64,000 bases of DNA from Sphingosinicella sp. BN140058 (GCF_004135585.1 NZ_CP035501.1:3791501-3855500); one strand, 5' to 3'. Shown: positions 24,001-33,122, numbered from the stretch's first letter. Notes: generated by a model from the sequence alone, not told the origin. Made by a program: numbers and translations.

Positions 24001-25151
24001 CAGCGTGCCCCGACGCCCGTGAAGTCCAGATCCCGGGCGACGAATACGCCGATGCTCCGGCCTGCCGCGACCTTGAGCGTCGGCCGGATCGGCTCGGACG
24101 GGGCAAAAGTCCCGGCCACGGCAGTGCTGCCGGGCGCCGCCACGATGACCGAGGCATTGTTGCTCCGCGACGCCAGCGCCACCCCGATGTCGACGGCCGA
24201 TTGCAGGATCGCGCCGGCGAAGCGCTGGAAGAAATGGGTGTCGACGCTCGCGCGTACCCCGCCGCGACCCAGCGTGTCGGTGGTCGGAGAGCCGATCGCG
24301 ATCGTTGCGCCATCGGGTCGGATCAGCCGAACCCAGTTGATCAAGGCCCGCTTCTGGCCCGGAGTCCCGTCCGCCCGATACTCGCCGATCAGGCGGCTGC
24401 CGCGGGGAATGAGCACTCGGGTGCCGCCGAAGCCTCGAACGTCGCGGGCGACGATCGCCCTGGCAAAGCCGGGACGGCTGGAGTCGAACGCCGTTTCGAG
24501 CACGGCGGGGATCAGGGTACCCTGCGGCACGGTGGTCTCCCGGTTGGCAAGCATGGCTGCGCGGGCACGGGCGCCGAGCGCGCCCGCCTCCGTGCCGGTC
24601 GGGGCGCCTGTCGGGGCGGCGTCGCTGGGCGCGCCTGCGGCGGCGGGGCCGGTCGTGTCGATCACCAGAGCGGGGCCGGGATCCGCGCGCACCTGCGGCG
24701 GCGGACCGACCGGGGGCATGACCGACGGCGCGTAGACCTCCGGCTCCGGCGCAGCCGATGCGGGGGACGGAGCCTGGGGCGGCAACGCCATCGGTTGCGG
24801 CGGCGCGGGCACGAGCCGCGCCTCCGGCGGAATGCGGGCCGTCATGGTCGCCGTCCCCGCCGACGGCGCCTGCAAGGATGGCGGCGTTCGAAGGTCGGGC
24901 GGAACGTAGAGGGGAGGCGGTGGAGCGGGGAAATTCCCGCCTCCCGAAGAGTCCTCGACGCGGGTCTCGGAAGCCTGTCTGCGCCGCGACTCGAGGAAGA
25001 GGAACAGGATCACCGCGGCCGCGCCGGCCAGGACGACCAGCAGCCACAGCGTCTTGCCCGAACTGCGCCTGGCGACGACCGGCTCGACCTCGGCTTGCGC
25101 GGTCGGCTGCCCGTCAACGCGCGGATCCGTATATCGGTCGATACTGGCCAT
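24000..25151 (-). CDS. virB10: VirB10/TrbI-family protein
   Basis: A 383-residue protein with a short cytoplasmic N-terminus, one membrane helix (about residues 32-52, LWLLVVLAGAAAVILFLFLE), a long Pro-rich periplasmic linker and the conserved C-terminal barrel domain. That domain shows GTLIPAVLETAFDSS, RVLIPRGSRLIGEY and the C-terminal GRSIGVFVARDLDF. In known systems VirB10 spans both membranes and contacts VirB9 and VirB7, neither of which is found here. The start at 25151 is chosen because it leaves a 31-base gap after virB8 and gives a normal N-terminus. Confidence 0.92.
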   Translation of the reverse strand: MASIDRYTDPRVDGQPTAQAEVEPVVARRSSGKTLWLLVVLAGAAAVILFLFLESRRRQASETRVEDSSGGGNFPAPPPPLYVPPDLRTPPSLQAPSAGTATMTARIPPEARLVPAPPQPMALPPQAPSPASAAPEPEVYAPSVMPPVGPPPQVRADPGPALVIDTTGPAAAGAPSDAAPTGAPTGTEAGALGARARAAMLANRETTVPQGTLIPAVLETAFDSSRPGFARAIVARDVRGFGGTRVLIPRGSRLIGEYRADGTPGQKRALINWVRLIRPDGATIAIGSPTTDTLGRGGVRASVDTHFFQRFAGAILQSAVDIGVALASRSNNASVIVAAPGSTAVAGTFAPSEPIRPTLKVAAGRSIGVFVARDLDFTGVGAR

Positions 25152-25182
25152 CACCGCCTGTCCGGAGCGCGAACCGGTCTTT

Positions 25183-26004
25183 TCACCGTTCCGACTCCTG
25201 CCCTTCGGGAACCACGCTAGCCTGCGCGGCGGCGGAAGGGGAAGCGGGTTCCGGCTCGCGTTCCGGGGCAACCGCCCGGCTGCCGGTTCGCGGCGCCGGC
25301 GTCACCGGCGATTCCGGCCCGGGCAGCACCTCCGGATCCCTGCGATAGCGAACGACCTGGAAGCCGAGAGGGTTGGTGAAGCGTTGCTCGGGGGGAAGGT
25401 CGGCCCCGAACCGGTAGCGGAGGAGGGCCGCCCAGGTTCCGGTACGCTCCGAGCGGTTGTTCGCATCCCTTCGAACGGTGTCGAAACGCACCATCGCGAC
25501 ATCCGGACCGAGGTCTGTCATGCTTTCCACGTTCACTTCGACCACGCTGTTGCGGGTGATGCGTCGCAGCGGGCTGTCCGGGTTGGAGGCCTCCATGGTG
25601 CGGACATAGTCTGCGCGCGCGGGGCCTGCCGACCAGGATGAGACCTTGCGATACTGGTGCTGGAGGATGTCGCGATCGAAGCTTTCCCGCGCGACAGTAT
25701 ATTGGACGAGGAGGCTGCGCCTGAGCACGGCATCGGCGGCACCCGTGCCGGCGGCGCCGGCGCCGATCGCCTGCACATGTCCGGTCCGGCGATCGACGAG
25801 GAGCATGACGGGCGTAGCCGTCTTCATCGGGACGAAAAGGGCCAGCGCGAACGCCCCGCACAATGCGACAAGGGCTGCTCCGGAAGCGACGATCAGCCCG
25901 ATCCGGAATCCCCGCTGCGGATATGCTGGCCGTCCGGGCGTTGCGGCCGGCGTTTCGCTCGCGCAGACGGGCGGCTCGGGCGCGGCGTCCCGGCTCATGG
26001 CCAT
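25183..26004 (-). CDS. virB8: VirB8-family protein
   Basis: A 273-residue inner-membrane protein with one membrane helix (about residues 32-55) and a periplasmic VirB8 domain ending in the typical QRFTNPLGFQVVRYRRDPEV. A Pro/Glu/Ala-rich tail of about 45 residues follows, which standard VirB8 proteins lack. Two starts are possible: ATG at 26004 and a second ATG six bases later, which forms an ATGA overlap with a short reading frame upstream. In usual operons virB9 follows virB8. Here virB10 starts only 31 bases after the stop, so virB9 is missing. Confidence 0.9.
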   Translation of the reverse strand: MAMSRDAAPEPPVCASETPAATPGRPAYPQRGFRIGLIVASGAALVALCGAFALALFVPMKTATPVMLLVDRRTGHVQAIGAGAAGTGAADAVLRRSLLVQYTVARESFDRDILQHQYRKVSSWSAGPARADYVRTMEASNPDSPLRRITRNSVVEVNVESMTDLGPDVAMVRFDTVRRDANNRSERTGTWAALLRYRFGADLPPEQRFTNPLGFQVVRYRRDPEVLPGPESPVTPAPRTGSRAVAPEREPEPASPSAAAQASVVPEGQESER

Positions 26005-26186
26005 ATCCGGTCAACAACATCGATCGGCATCCCTGCCGCTGTCAAGGCGACCGGACTGGATCTCGCCACCGCTCTGCCGACGCGAAGCCCGGCTCGTCCG
26101 GAAGGCGCCGTGATTGGTGAGCGGCGCCCGCGACCGGCGCCGGCCGAGGCTTGTCCGGAAGAGGCCGAAGGAGGACGATGCACCAT
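25995..26186 (-). CDS. Short coupled reading frame between virB4 and virB8 (possible deletion scar)
   Basis: A 63-codon frame whose ATG overlaps the virB4 stop (TGATG) and whose stop overlaps a virB8 start (ATGA). The peptide is rich in Arg, Ser, Ala and Pro and has no signal peptide or membrane segment, so it is not VirB5, VirB6 or VirB7. It occupies the place where virB5 and virB6 would be expected. It may be the scar of a deletion that left translational coupling intact, or a small real gene. Confidence that it makes a functional protein is low. Confidence 0.35.
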   Translation of the reverse strand: MVHRPPSASSGQASAGAGRGRRSPITAPSGRAGLRVGRAVARSSPVALTAAGMPIDVVDRIWP

Positions 26187-28558
26187 CAGACCCGCTCCAG
26201 CAGCCGGGGGATCCAGGCCTCGGGATCGTCGCCCGTTTCCGCTCTGACCTCGTCAAGGATCCGCACCGTCCTTTCGCGCCCGGAGAGAATGGTCAGCAAT
26301 TGGCGCTCACCCGAGAGGTCGAGGCGGACGACGACGCTGTCCGTGCCGTGCTTGATCAGGAAGCTGTGGGACGAATCCGGCAATGTCCGCACGATCTCAT
26401 ATTCGTGCGGGGTGAGGCCGAAGCCCTCGACATAATCGGACTCGCGCGCCTTGGGATTGGCCATGAAGATCTGGGTGGCCGCCTGCTCGATGATCGCGCT
26501 GGCGATGCGGCTCTCAAGCGCGTCCTGGGCGCTCTGGGTGGCGAAGCCGACGATGCCGTTGCGCTTGCGGATCGTCTTTTCCCAATCCTTGATGCGGCGG
26601 ACGAAGACCTCGTCGTCGAGCGCCTTCCAGCCTTCGTCGACGACGATGATCGCCGGCGATCCGTCCAGCCGCTCCTCGACGCGGTGGAAGAGATACATCA
26701 TCGCCGGGGTACGGACCGCGGGATCGTCGAGGATCTGGGTCATGTCGAAGCCGACCGAGGCGGCGGTGAGATCGGTCAGATCCTGCGCATTGTCGAACAG
26801 CCAGGCGCGCTCGCCCTCGCCCCACCACGGCCGCAGCCGCGCCCACAGATCGGCCGAGTGGGCGCGATGGCCGCCGCGGAACAATTCGGCGATGTTGCGG
26901 AGGCGCCGGTGGGCCGCGGGCTGAGCGAAATTGGCGTCGACCGCATCCTTGATCTGCGCCATTTCGTCGACGTCGGCGCCGCCCGCGAGCACCGCCAGCC
27001 AGCCAATCAGAAACTGGCGATTGGCGTGGCTGTCCTCGATCTGCAGCGGGTTGAGGCCGGAGGGCGTACCCGGGCGCAGCAGATCGTAGCGGCCGCCGAT
27101 CGCGCGGATGAACAATTCGGCGCCGCGATCCTTGTCGAAGAAGATGATCCGCGGCCGGAATTTGCGCGCCTGCGCGAGCAGGAAATTGAGCACCACCGTC
27201 TTGCCGGACCCGGACGGTCCGATGACAGTGAAATTGCCGAGATCGCCCTGGTGGAAATTGAAGAAATAGGGCCCGGCGGCGGTCGTCTCCAGCAGGGTCA
27301 CCGCGTCGCCCCAATGGTTGTCGGAGGGACGGCCGATCGGGAAATTGTGGCCGCTGGCGAGGCCCGCGAAATTGGCGGTTGAGACCAGGCCCTTGCGCGC
27401 GATATATTTGAAGTTGCCCGGGAATTGCGCCCAGAACGCAGGCTCAAGCGCAATTTCCTCGCGCACCGCGATGATGCCGAGATCGCCGAGCGCGGCGAGG
27501 ATCTCGGCGACGCCGTCGTCCACCCCGTCCGGCGTGTCGGCATGGACGGCGATGGTCAGGTGATGCTCGCCGAAGGCGGCGCGGCCGGCGGCGACGTCGT
27601 CCTTGGCGCGCGACAGATCGGCACGAAGGCTGACCGCCTCGTCCTCGGCCGAGCGCATCCGCCGCAGCGCCAGGTTCATGCCGGAGAGCGCGGCCTGGCG
27701 ATCGACGAAGCCGAAGCTCTGCGAGATGGTCAGCTCGAACGGCAGGCGCAGCAGATCGTCGAGCATCCCCGCCTGGGTCTGCCCCGGATAATCCTTGATC
27801 GAGACGATCCCCTGAAAGGCACGCGGCGCGGTGCCGGTGCGGCCGAGCTCGACGCTTTCCTGGCCGAAGCTGATCCGGCGGTAGGGCAGATAGTCGCCGA
27901 GATCCTGGTTGGGCAGCAGCACCGGCCGGCTCTCGGCGTTAAGCAGGGTGGAGAGGAATTCGAGCGGCTCGGAGCAGATGCCGTGCTCGGTGTCGCGAAC
28001 GCCGAGCAGGCGCGGCTGGTAATTGCCGAGGGCGGCGACGAGGGCGTCGCGGGCGGCGCCGAGCTGGCGCAGCTCATAGCCGGTCGATGCGCCCGGGGCC
28101 TCGGCGGCGCGGCCGAGCGCGCCGCGAATGCGATCGAGGATGCCGACGCGGCCCTGCAGCGGTCGCCTTACCAAAGTGAGATAGAGATCGTTGACGTAGA
28201 GCTGCCTGGCGGCGAGCCGCGCGGCCCAGGCTTCGTCGAGCTCGCGCGAGAAGCGGTCCTCATGCTCGGCGGGGAGGTCCGCCTCGACCCGGCGGCGGAC
28301 GATATGGTGGTAGAGGGCGAAGCGCGACGATCCGATTGCCTGCAGCATCGCGTCGCGCAGCCGCTTGCGATAGTTGATCTCGTCCGTATCCGCGGTCTCG
28401 AACAGCAGGCCGCGCAGGTGGATGACCTGCAGCAACAGGCCGTCGCGAGTCTCGATCGTGTGATCGTCAACGTGCCGCGCATAAGGCAGATGACGGCCGA
28501 CCGGCTGCTCGCGCGCGATCACCTTTGGATCGCGGGTCAGGGGCGGCAGGAGTTGCAT
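26186..28558 (-). CDS. virB4: VirB4-family type IV secretion ATPase
   Basis: A 790-residue ATPase that energises substrate transfer and pilus assembly. It has the VirB4/CagE N-terminal domain (about 1-400) and a C-terminal AAA-type domain with Walker [16 protein letters not shown] near residue 450 and Walker B IIVVDEGWKAL. The length is normal for VirB4. No strong ribosome site is seen before 28558. The end of a virB3-like stub overlaps its 5' end. It is intact and highly typical, in contrast to the missing neighbours. Confidence 0.94.
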   Translation of the reverse strand: MQLLPPLTRDPKVIAREQPVGRHLPYARHVDDHTIETRDGLLLQVIHLRGLLFETADTDEINYRKRLRDAMLQAIGSSRFALYHHIVRRRVEADLPAEHEDRFSRELDEAWAARLAARQLYVNDLYLTLVRRPLQGRVGILDRIRGALGRAAEAPGASTGYELRQLGAARDALVAALGNYQPRLLGVRDTEHGICSEPLEFLSTLLNAESRPVLLPNQDLGDYLPYRRISFGQESVELGRTGTAPRAFQGIVSIKDYPGQTQAGMLDDLLRLPFELTISQSFGFVDRQAALSGMNLALRRMRSAEDEAVSLRADLSRAKDDVAAGRAAFGEHHLTIAVHADTPDGVDDGVAEILAALGDLGIIAVREEIALEPAFWAQFPGNFKYIARKGLVSTANFAGLASGHNFPIGRPSDNHWGDAVTLLETTAAGPYFFNFHQGDLGNFTVIGPSGSGKTVVLNFLLAQARKFRPRIIFFDKDRGAELFIRAIGGRYDLLRPGTPSGLNPLQIEDSHANRQFLIGWLAVLAGGADVDEMAQIKDAVDANFAQPAAHRRLRNIAELFRGGHRAHSADLWARLRPWWGEGERAWLFDNAQDLTDLTAASVGFDMTQILDDPAVRTPAMMYLFHRVEERLDGSPAIIVVDEGWKALDDEVFVRRIKDWEKTIRKRNGIVGFATQSAQDALESRIASAIIEQAATQIFMANPKARESDYVEGFGLTPHEYEIVRTLPDSSHSFLIKHGTDSVVVRLDLSGERQLLTILSGRERTVRILDEVRAETGDDPEAWIPRLLERV

Positions 28559-28722
28559 TGGCGGACGACAGGGTTGAGCGGAAGGCGGTGCCCGGGCGCG
28601 TCGGGCAGGGCGCTCATGCCGCCATTTTCAGCGCCTGGGCTAAGCGAAGATGCAAAGAAGACGGTGGAGTGGCCCGCCTGGCGGCGCTCAGTCCCGAGCG
28701 CTCCGCGGACCGGCATCGCCAT
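28537..28722 (-). pseudogene. Truncated virB3-like stub
   Basis: This 61-codon frame starts 3 bases after the virB2 stop, at the place where virB3 is always found, and begins MAMPVRGALG, vaguely like the PV-x-x-AL start of VirB3. The remainder has no hydrophobic segments, whereas VirB3 has one or two, and it ends inside virB4. I read it as a virB3 gene that lost its body by deletion or frameshift. An unrelated spacer frame is the alternative. Confidence 0.35.
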
Positions 28723-28725
28723 CGA

Positions 28726-29052
28726 TCAATTGCCGGCGCCGGCCGTCGACTGGATGCCGGCGACGATGCTGGCCGCACCGAACAGGATGAAGCAGCCGAC
28801 GATCACGGTGGCGCCGTAGCGCCAGTTGATCCGGCCGGTGAGCATCAGGAAGCCGACCGAGGCAACCGCGATCACCGCGACCACGGTGGCGATGGTGCCG
28901 AGCAACGTGCCCTGCAGCCATTGTACAGCTGCAACGATCGCGCCGGACCCTGCGGGGTCGGCGAGACTGTCCTGTGCGCGCGCCGCGCCGGAAACGAGCG
29001 GCAGCACGCCGAGCGCGGCGGCGATCGGGAGCTTCAACTTTTTGCGCCTCAC
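28726..29052 (-). CDS. virB2: VirB2/TrbC-family pilin
   Basis: A 108-residue prepilin. A Sec signal peptide (basic start, hydrophobic run to GAARAQD near residue 27) is followed by two membrane helices (about 52-75 and 82-100) with the short loop LTGRINWRYG, as in VirB2/TrbC pilins. The start is GTG at 29052 with AGGA 8 bases upstream. It is the first gene of the virB set, and the virB3-like stub follows after 3 bases. Confidence 0.88.
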   Translation of the reverse strand: MRRKKLKLPIAAALGVLPLVSGAARAQDSLADPAGSGAIVAAVQWLQGTLLGTIATVVAVIAVASVGFLMLTGRINWRYGATVIVGCFILFGAASIVAGIQSTAGAGN

Positions 29053-29344
29053 GACTCGTTCCTGATGCCCGCATCGGACTTGGCGAACGAACTGGCACGG
29101 GATAGCAGATGTGAGCAGGCGAGGGGGTGATTATCCCGTGGGCTGACCGACTATTCCGGGTTACGTCTTTCGACGCAAAGCAGGGTGGATCCGGTACGAT
29201 CTGGCCGGCCGAGGCGCGTTGCGAAGCGGTCGTCCGATCGACCTACTGCGTTCGCGCCGCAGTGCTCGCTCAGGAGCATCGGCATCCGTCCGGGACCCTC
29301 TTGCCGACCTTGGTCACCGCGCCACGATCCGATATCATGCCGGC

Positions 29345-29527
29345 ATGCAGTTGCTTTGCCTCTTCGGTTTCCATCGGCCATCCGCCTGTTCCCTGACGCG
29401 GCGCGGCGATCGCCTCATATCGTTGTGCGAGGGCTGCGCACGCCCGCTGGAGCGGAAGAACGGAGGTCCCTGGAAGGCGAGCGACGCGCTTTACGCACAA
29501 TCCTCCGCTCGATCCGCCAAGAGCTGA
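29345..29527 (+). CDS. Small Cys-containing hypothetical protein
   Basis: A 60-residue protein beginning MQLLCLFGFHRPS and containing RLISLCEGCARPLER, giving Cys residues that could form a half zinc ribbon with the nearby His. The pattern (FGFHRPS, then C-x-x-C) is common in short proteins of sphingomonads, as far as I recall. No strong ribosome site is visible. It stands alone between virB2 and a small membrane protein gene. Confidence 0.5.
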   Translation: MQLLCLFGFHRPSACSLTRRGDRLISLCEGCARPLERKNGGPWKASDALYAQSSARSAKS

Positions 29528-29974
29528 CGGCGCAACCCCTAAGCGGCACGAGCGGCCTTCACGCGGGGCGGATCCGGCTTTGCGGGAGGCTTACTCACAA
29601 AGCGCACTCCCGGGACTCCGCCGGAGGCTGTCATGAAGGAATACGCGCCTCACCGGGCGTGGCGGGCCGGGGTCGATCCCCTGCCTCGGCCCGCATCGTC
29701 ACCGGCACGCGGCGAATTGGAATTGCATGCCGGCGGGTCGCCTCGAGCGCAGGTGCTTCATTCTGCGAAGCAGGCTTCGACCGACATCTTTGCGCGCGAC
29801 CCGTCTTGCGCGCTCCGGGGCGGCGAAATCCGTTTGAGCTTGGGTCCTGGCCGGTCTCGTCCTTCGGGGAGTGCGGCAGGCAGGTCGGTGCGGAGCGCCT
29901 GTTCCTCGAGGCCGGCGCTCGGCCCGGCGATCGACCGCAAAGTCAGGCGTGTGCCAAGACCAGGCGCATTGGCG
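29528..29974. other. Gene-poor stretch
   Basis: Open frames here are short and have poor codon bias and no ribosome sites. Nothing could be recognised. Confidence 0.5.
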
Positions 29975-30145
29975 TCACAGAGCCGCAAACAGGACTGCAG
30001 CGATCACGATCCACAGCAGGATCGAGAATGCGAGCGCCCACAGAATGGCCTTGTAGAGACGGATCGCTTTCTCGATCTCTTCGGCCTGGATGTCGTCCGC
30101 ATCGAGTGATGCGAGCGGAATCCCTTCCATCCTTCTGTGCCGCAT
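29975..30145 (-). CDS. Small single-span membrane protein
   Basis: A 56-residue protein with an acidic helix (DDIQAEEIEKAIRLYK) followed by one strong membrane helix (ILWALAFSILLWIVIAAVLF) at the C-terminus. The start at 30145 has GAGGAG upstream; an earlier ATG at 30193 lacks it. The topology suggests a tail-anchored inner-membrane protein. The function is unknown. Confidence 0.65.
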   Translation of the reverse strand: MRHRRMEGIPLASLDADDIQAEEIEKAIRLYKAILWALAFSILLWIVIAAVLFAAL

Positions 30146-30386
30146 CGAGGTTCTCTCCTCTGCCGAGCCTGTCATCGTCGGATGATAAAGCAAGGATGCG
30201 AAACGCCTGCAGACTATTGCGGGCAGCCGGACCAGGATTGCCTACGTCCTTCGGTCAATGACGCTCCGTAGGCCGGCGCAACTTCGCAGGATGATGAACA
30301 GAGATGGCGATGTGCTTTGCGGAACGTTCAGGCGGCGAGACCGCAGCGCCATCCGCCGGCACATGCGGCAAGGCGCTGCGACCAGA

Positions 30387-30602
30387 TCAATCGAGCTTGC
30401 CGCCTTGATCATGCGTCTCCATGCGCACGTTTGCGAGGTCGTCGCGCATGATCTCGGCGATATCGAGAGCCTGCTGCATGTCATCCGTGTGGAAGCTGTG
30501 CAGGAAGCCGTCGGCGTCCTCGCCGACGACCTCGAAGCGCCGCAGCCGCGGAGAGGGCTCGCCGATCCGGCGAACGCCAAATTGCGTCGGACGGTTCACC
30601 AC
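30387..30602 (-). CDS. Small conserved-looking hypothetical protein
   Basis: A 71-residue soluble protein, start GTG at 30602 with AGAAGAG upstream. The sequence (RRFEVVGEDADGFLHSFHTD, then an amphipathic helix) looks like a small alpha/beta domain. The family is not recognised. A hairpin at 30658-30679 lies just before it. Confidence 0.55.
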   Translation of the reverse strand: MVNRPTQFGVRRIGEPSPRLRRFEVVGEDADGFLHSFHTDDMQQALDIAEIMRDDLANVRMETHDQGGKLD

Positions 30603-30657
30603 CCTTTGCTCTTCTCGGTCTGAATCATGGCAGGATTGGTCGCTCGTCCAACGAAAT

Positions 30658-30679
30658 GCCGCCGTCGAGTGACGGCGGC
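30658..30679 (-). terminator. Perfect hairpin downstream of the lyase gene
   Basis: GCCGCCGTC and GACGGCGGC form a perfect 9-base-pair stem with a 4-base loop. Read on the minus strand it is followed by ATTTCGTT. It lies about 190 bases after the lyase stop and before the small gene at 30602, so it could end the lyase transcript. Confidence 0.4.
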
Positions 30680-30867
30680 GCCAGCTGTGCGAAGGTGCTC
30701 GGATCAGACGCCAACTGACACCGGGAGCCGGTTAATAGCGATCCGGCGCCTTCTGTCCAGCATAGGAAGCATCCATTAACGATGTATTTATGCAACCTTT
30801 CCGACCCCTGTCGCCGATTTCGATCGGGCAGGCCGCGGTGCCGGCGGCCGACGCGCTCGAAAGGGAC

Positions 30868-32472
30868 TCAGGCTGCGTTCGAAGCGACGGGAAGCCCGCA
30901 ATTCACCGCAGGCAGTGCCGTGTCGCCGGTCCCGACCCGGTTCAAGGCAAGGCCCGAGCTGTCCTGGTCGCCGGCCAGTTCATTCAGGAATTCCTCGAGG
31001 TTCGTATAGCCGTCCCCATCCGGGTCGGCGCCGGCATCGGAGATGCCGTGCTGCATCTCCCATCCATCCGCCATGCCGTCGCCGTCCGCGTCGCCATAAG
31101 GCTGGCCGGCAGCCAGCAGGGGCCAGCCGCCGACATCCGAAGGATCGTCGATGATCTGTCCGCGGCAGGCGAGGAAATCCGCGATCACCCTCTGATCGGC
31201 GGCGTCACGCGGCCAGGCACCGGCGAAGGCGGCGACGTCCCTCAGCGCTTGCGGCGCGCCCGAATAAAGCGCCATCGACAGGGGAAAGGGACTGCCGACG
31301 ACATATTTCCAGTCGGACGGCTCGAGAAAGAGCCGTTCGTCGAGCATGTCGTTCCAGCGGCGCCCGTCGATATTGCCGGACAGGTAGAAAGCCGCCTGGC
31401 CGGGGAAGGTCGAGAATTCCTCCTCGTAATCGGCGCCGTAGATCGGGATGCCGCGCAACGAGGACGGGCCCATCGATACCCAATTGCCGATGATGTTTGC
31501 CTGCCGCCTTACGCCGGCGCCCTGGAAGAGCATCGAGAAATATTGCTGGGCCTTCTCCCGCATGTTGTAGGAGACGTTGTTGACGACGTCGATCCGGGCG
31601 CCGACGCCGGCATTGGGTAAACGATCCGTGGCGTGAGCGATGAAGACATGGTGCAGAGTAAGATTGCTGCCCTCCATGAAAACTCCCTTCGCATGTTCGC
31701 CCTGGACATGGGTCGACTTACTCAGCCCTTCATAGATCAGCGACCATTGGAGGGTGATGTCATGGGAGGCCTTGGTCGAGTTGAACGGCTCGTCCGTCGC
31801 CCAGGAAAGGCTGCTATGGTCGATGATCGTGTCGTGGGCGCCGGCGTCAACCGTGATCGCGTCGGTCGTGTCCTGCTTGGCCCCGGATGTCGGACCAGGC
31901 CTGATCCGCAGGTGTCGGATGATGTTGTGCGGAGCGTTGAGGAAGATCGGCGAGCCGCTCAGGTTGGAAGGTGCGTTGCGGATCGCGATCCCGCCCCCGG
32001 GCGCCGTCTGACCCGCAATGGTCAGGTTGCCGGCGACCGGCTTGATCTGGCTGAGCAACATGATGGTTCCGGCGACTCGGAAGATGCATGTTCGCGGGCC
32101 CGTCGACATCATGCAGGCGCGCAGGGAACCTGGACCATCATCTTCGAGGTTCGTCACTGGAATCACCCGGCCACCGCGTCCCCCGACGCTTGCGGCCCCG
32201 AAGCCTTGCGCGGTCGGGAAGGCACGCTGACGACCGTCGGGTAGCTTCGAGGGATCAAATCCTCCCGGCGGGTTGCCGGGCGGCGGCGGCGGCGGCGGCG
32301 GAGGAGGAGGCGGAGGAGGAGGAGCCGGCGATGGCGGGGACGGCACGTCCGGCGGCGCCCCGTCCTGGCCATCGCCGCCGCAGCTTGCCAGGCATGCCGT
32401 GCAGAGCAGCCCGGCCGCTACAATCCTCAGCCAGTCGCCTCTCCGCGTGCCCGGCGACGGATTCTGACCCAT
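30868..32472 (-). CDS. Pectate-lyase-like (parallel beta-helix) lipoprotein
   Basis: A 534-residue secreted protein. A lipoprotein signal ends in LASC (Cys31), followed by a linker with an unbroken run of about 15 prolines (near 48-67), then a parallel beta-helix domain of polysaccharide lyase family 1 type. Segments such as GRGGRVIPVTNLEDDGPGSL, NIIRHLRIRPG and AITVDAGAHDTIIDHSSLSW match pectate lyases. The C-terminus carries Asp-rich calcium-binding motifs (GDADGDGMADGWE and DPDGDGYTNLEEF). The start at 32472 has AGGAGGGGAA upstream. It probably cleaves or binds an acidic polysaccharide at the outer membrane, perhaps the cell's own uronic acid polymer. Confidence 0.85.
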   Translation of the reverse strand: MGQNPSPGTRRGDWLRIVAAGLLCTACLASCGGDGQDGAPPDVPSPPSPAPPPPPPPPPPPPPPPGNPPGGFDPSKLPDGRQRAFPTAQGFGAASVGGRGGRVIPVTNLEDDGPGSLRACMMSTGPRTCIFRVAGTIMLLSQIKPVAGNLTIAGQTAPGGGIAIRNAPSNLSGSPIFLNAPHNIIRHLRIRPGPTSGAKQDTTDAITVDAGAHDTIIDHSSLSWATDEPFNSTKASHDITLQWSLIYEGLSKSTHVQGEHAKGVFMEGSNLTLHHVFIAHATDRLPNAGVGARIDVVNNVSYNMREKAQQYFSMLFQGAGVRRQANIIGNWVSMGPSSLRGIPIYGADYEEEFSTFPGQAAFYLSGNIDGRRWNDMLDERLFLEPSDWKYVVGSPFPLSMALYSGAPQALRDVAAFAGAWPRDAADQRVIADFLACRGQIIDDPSDVGGWPLLAAGQPYGDADGDGMADGWEMQHGISDAGADPDGDGYTNLEEFLNELAGDQDSSGLALNRVGTGDTALPAVNCGLPVASNAA

Positions 32473-32651
32473 TTCCCCTCCTGGTCCCGGCGCCTCGGGA
32501 TCGCGCCCGCCGGCGGCGCTCCCGTGGACATGAATCGCCCTGCCGCGGCATGAGGCTAAGGGGGCGTGCTGCCGTGCCGCAATCGGCCAAAAGTGGTAGT
32601 TGGCGTCGTCGCCCGCGGATGCGCGGCGCATGCAGAAATCCTGGCTGCAGC

Positions 32652-33122
32652 TCAGCCGATGGCACCCTCCGTGAGGTTGCGTACCGCGTCCATAGCGCCG
32701 GCGAGGAGTTCGCGCTCGCCGTTGCGCGTCTGAACAGCCTGGGAAAGAAGGCTGGAGGCGCAGACCTGGAGGGCCCCGGAAATCATCATTCTCTGCGCTC
32801 GCGCGATACCCGCGCCCTCGGCATCGGTGCCCGCCTGCGCCTCCTCGAGGCCGAGGTGCAGGGCGGCAGCGATCGCATTCCCGTCCGGGTAGGAACCCAG
32901 GATCTGGCGATGCTCCTCCAGGGCGTCGAGCACGGCTCCGCAGAGGAAACCGATATGTTCGGGCTCTCCGCTCCCCCGCATCACACGCAACAGGCCGGCG
33001 GCGAGCCGTTGCAGGGGAGCGACGATGCCATTGGCGGCCTGATAGCATTCCACCTGCCGGGCGGTACGGCAGCTGACCAGCTCCAGGACGCGACCTTGCG
33101 GACGATTTTCCACAGCTGTCAT
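32652..33122 (-). CDS. Hypothetical alpha-helical protein
   Basis: A 156-residue soluble protein, mostly helical by composition, with GGGAGGCG before the ATG. It has several Cys residues and no recognisable motif. It could be a small regulator similar to flagellar or biofilm-associated helical proteins, but nothing identifies it. It lies 179 bases upstream of the lyase gene on the same strand. Confidence 0.55.
   Translation of the reverse strand: MTAVENRPQGRVLELVSCRTARQVECYQAANGIVAPLQRLAAGLLRVMRGSGEPEHIGFLCGAVLDALEEHRQILGSYPDGNAIAAALHLGLEEAQAGTDAEGAGIARAQRMMISGALQVCASSLLSQAVQTRNGERELLAGAMDAVRNLTEGAIG

Noticed and set aside
22996..25047. A 683-codon VirB11 frame
   Set aside because: The front half is a shifted reading of virB10; the real VirB11 start is the ATG at 24000.
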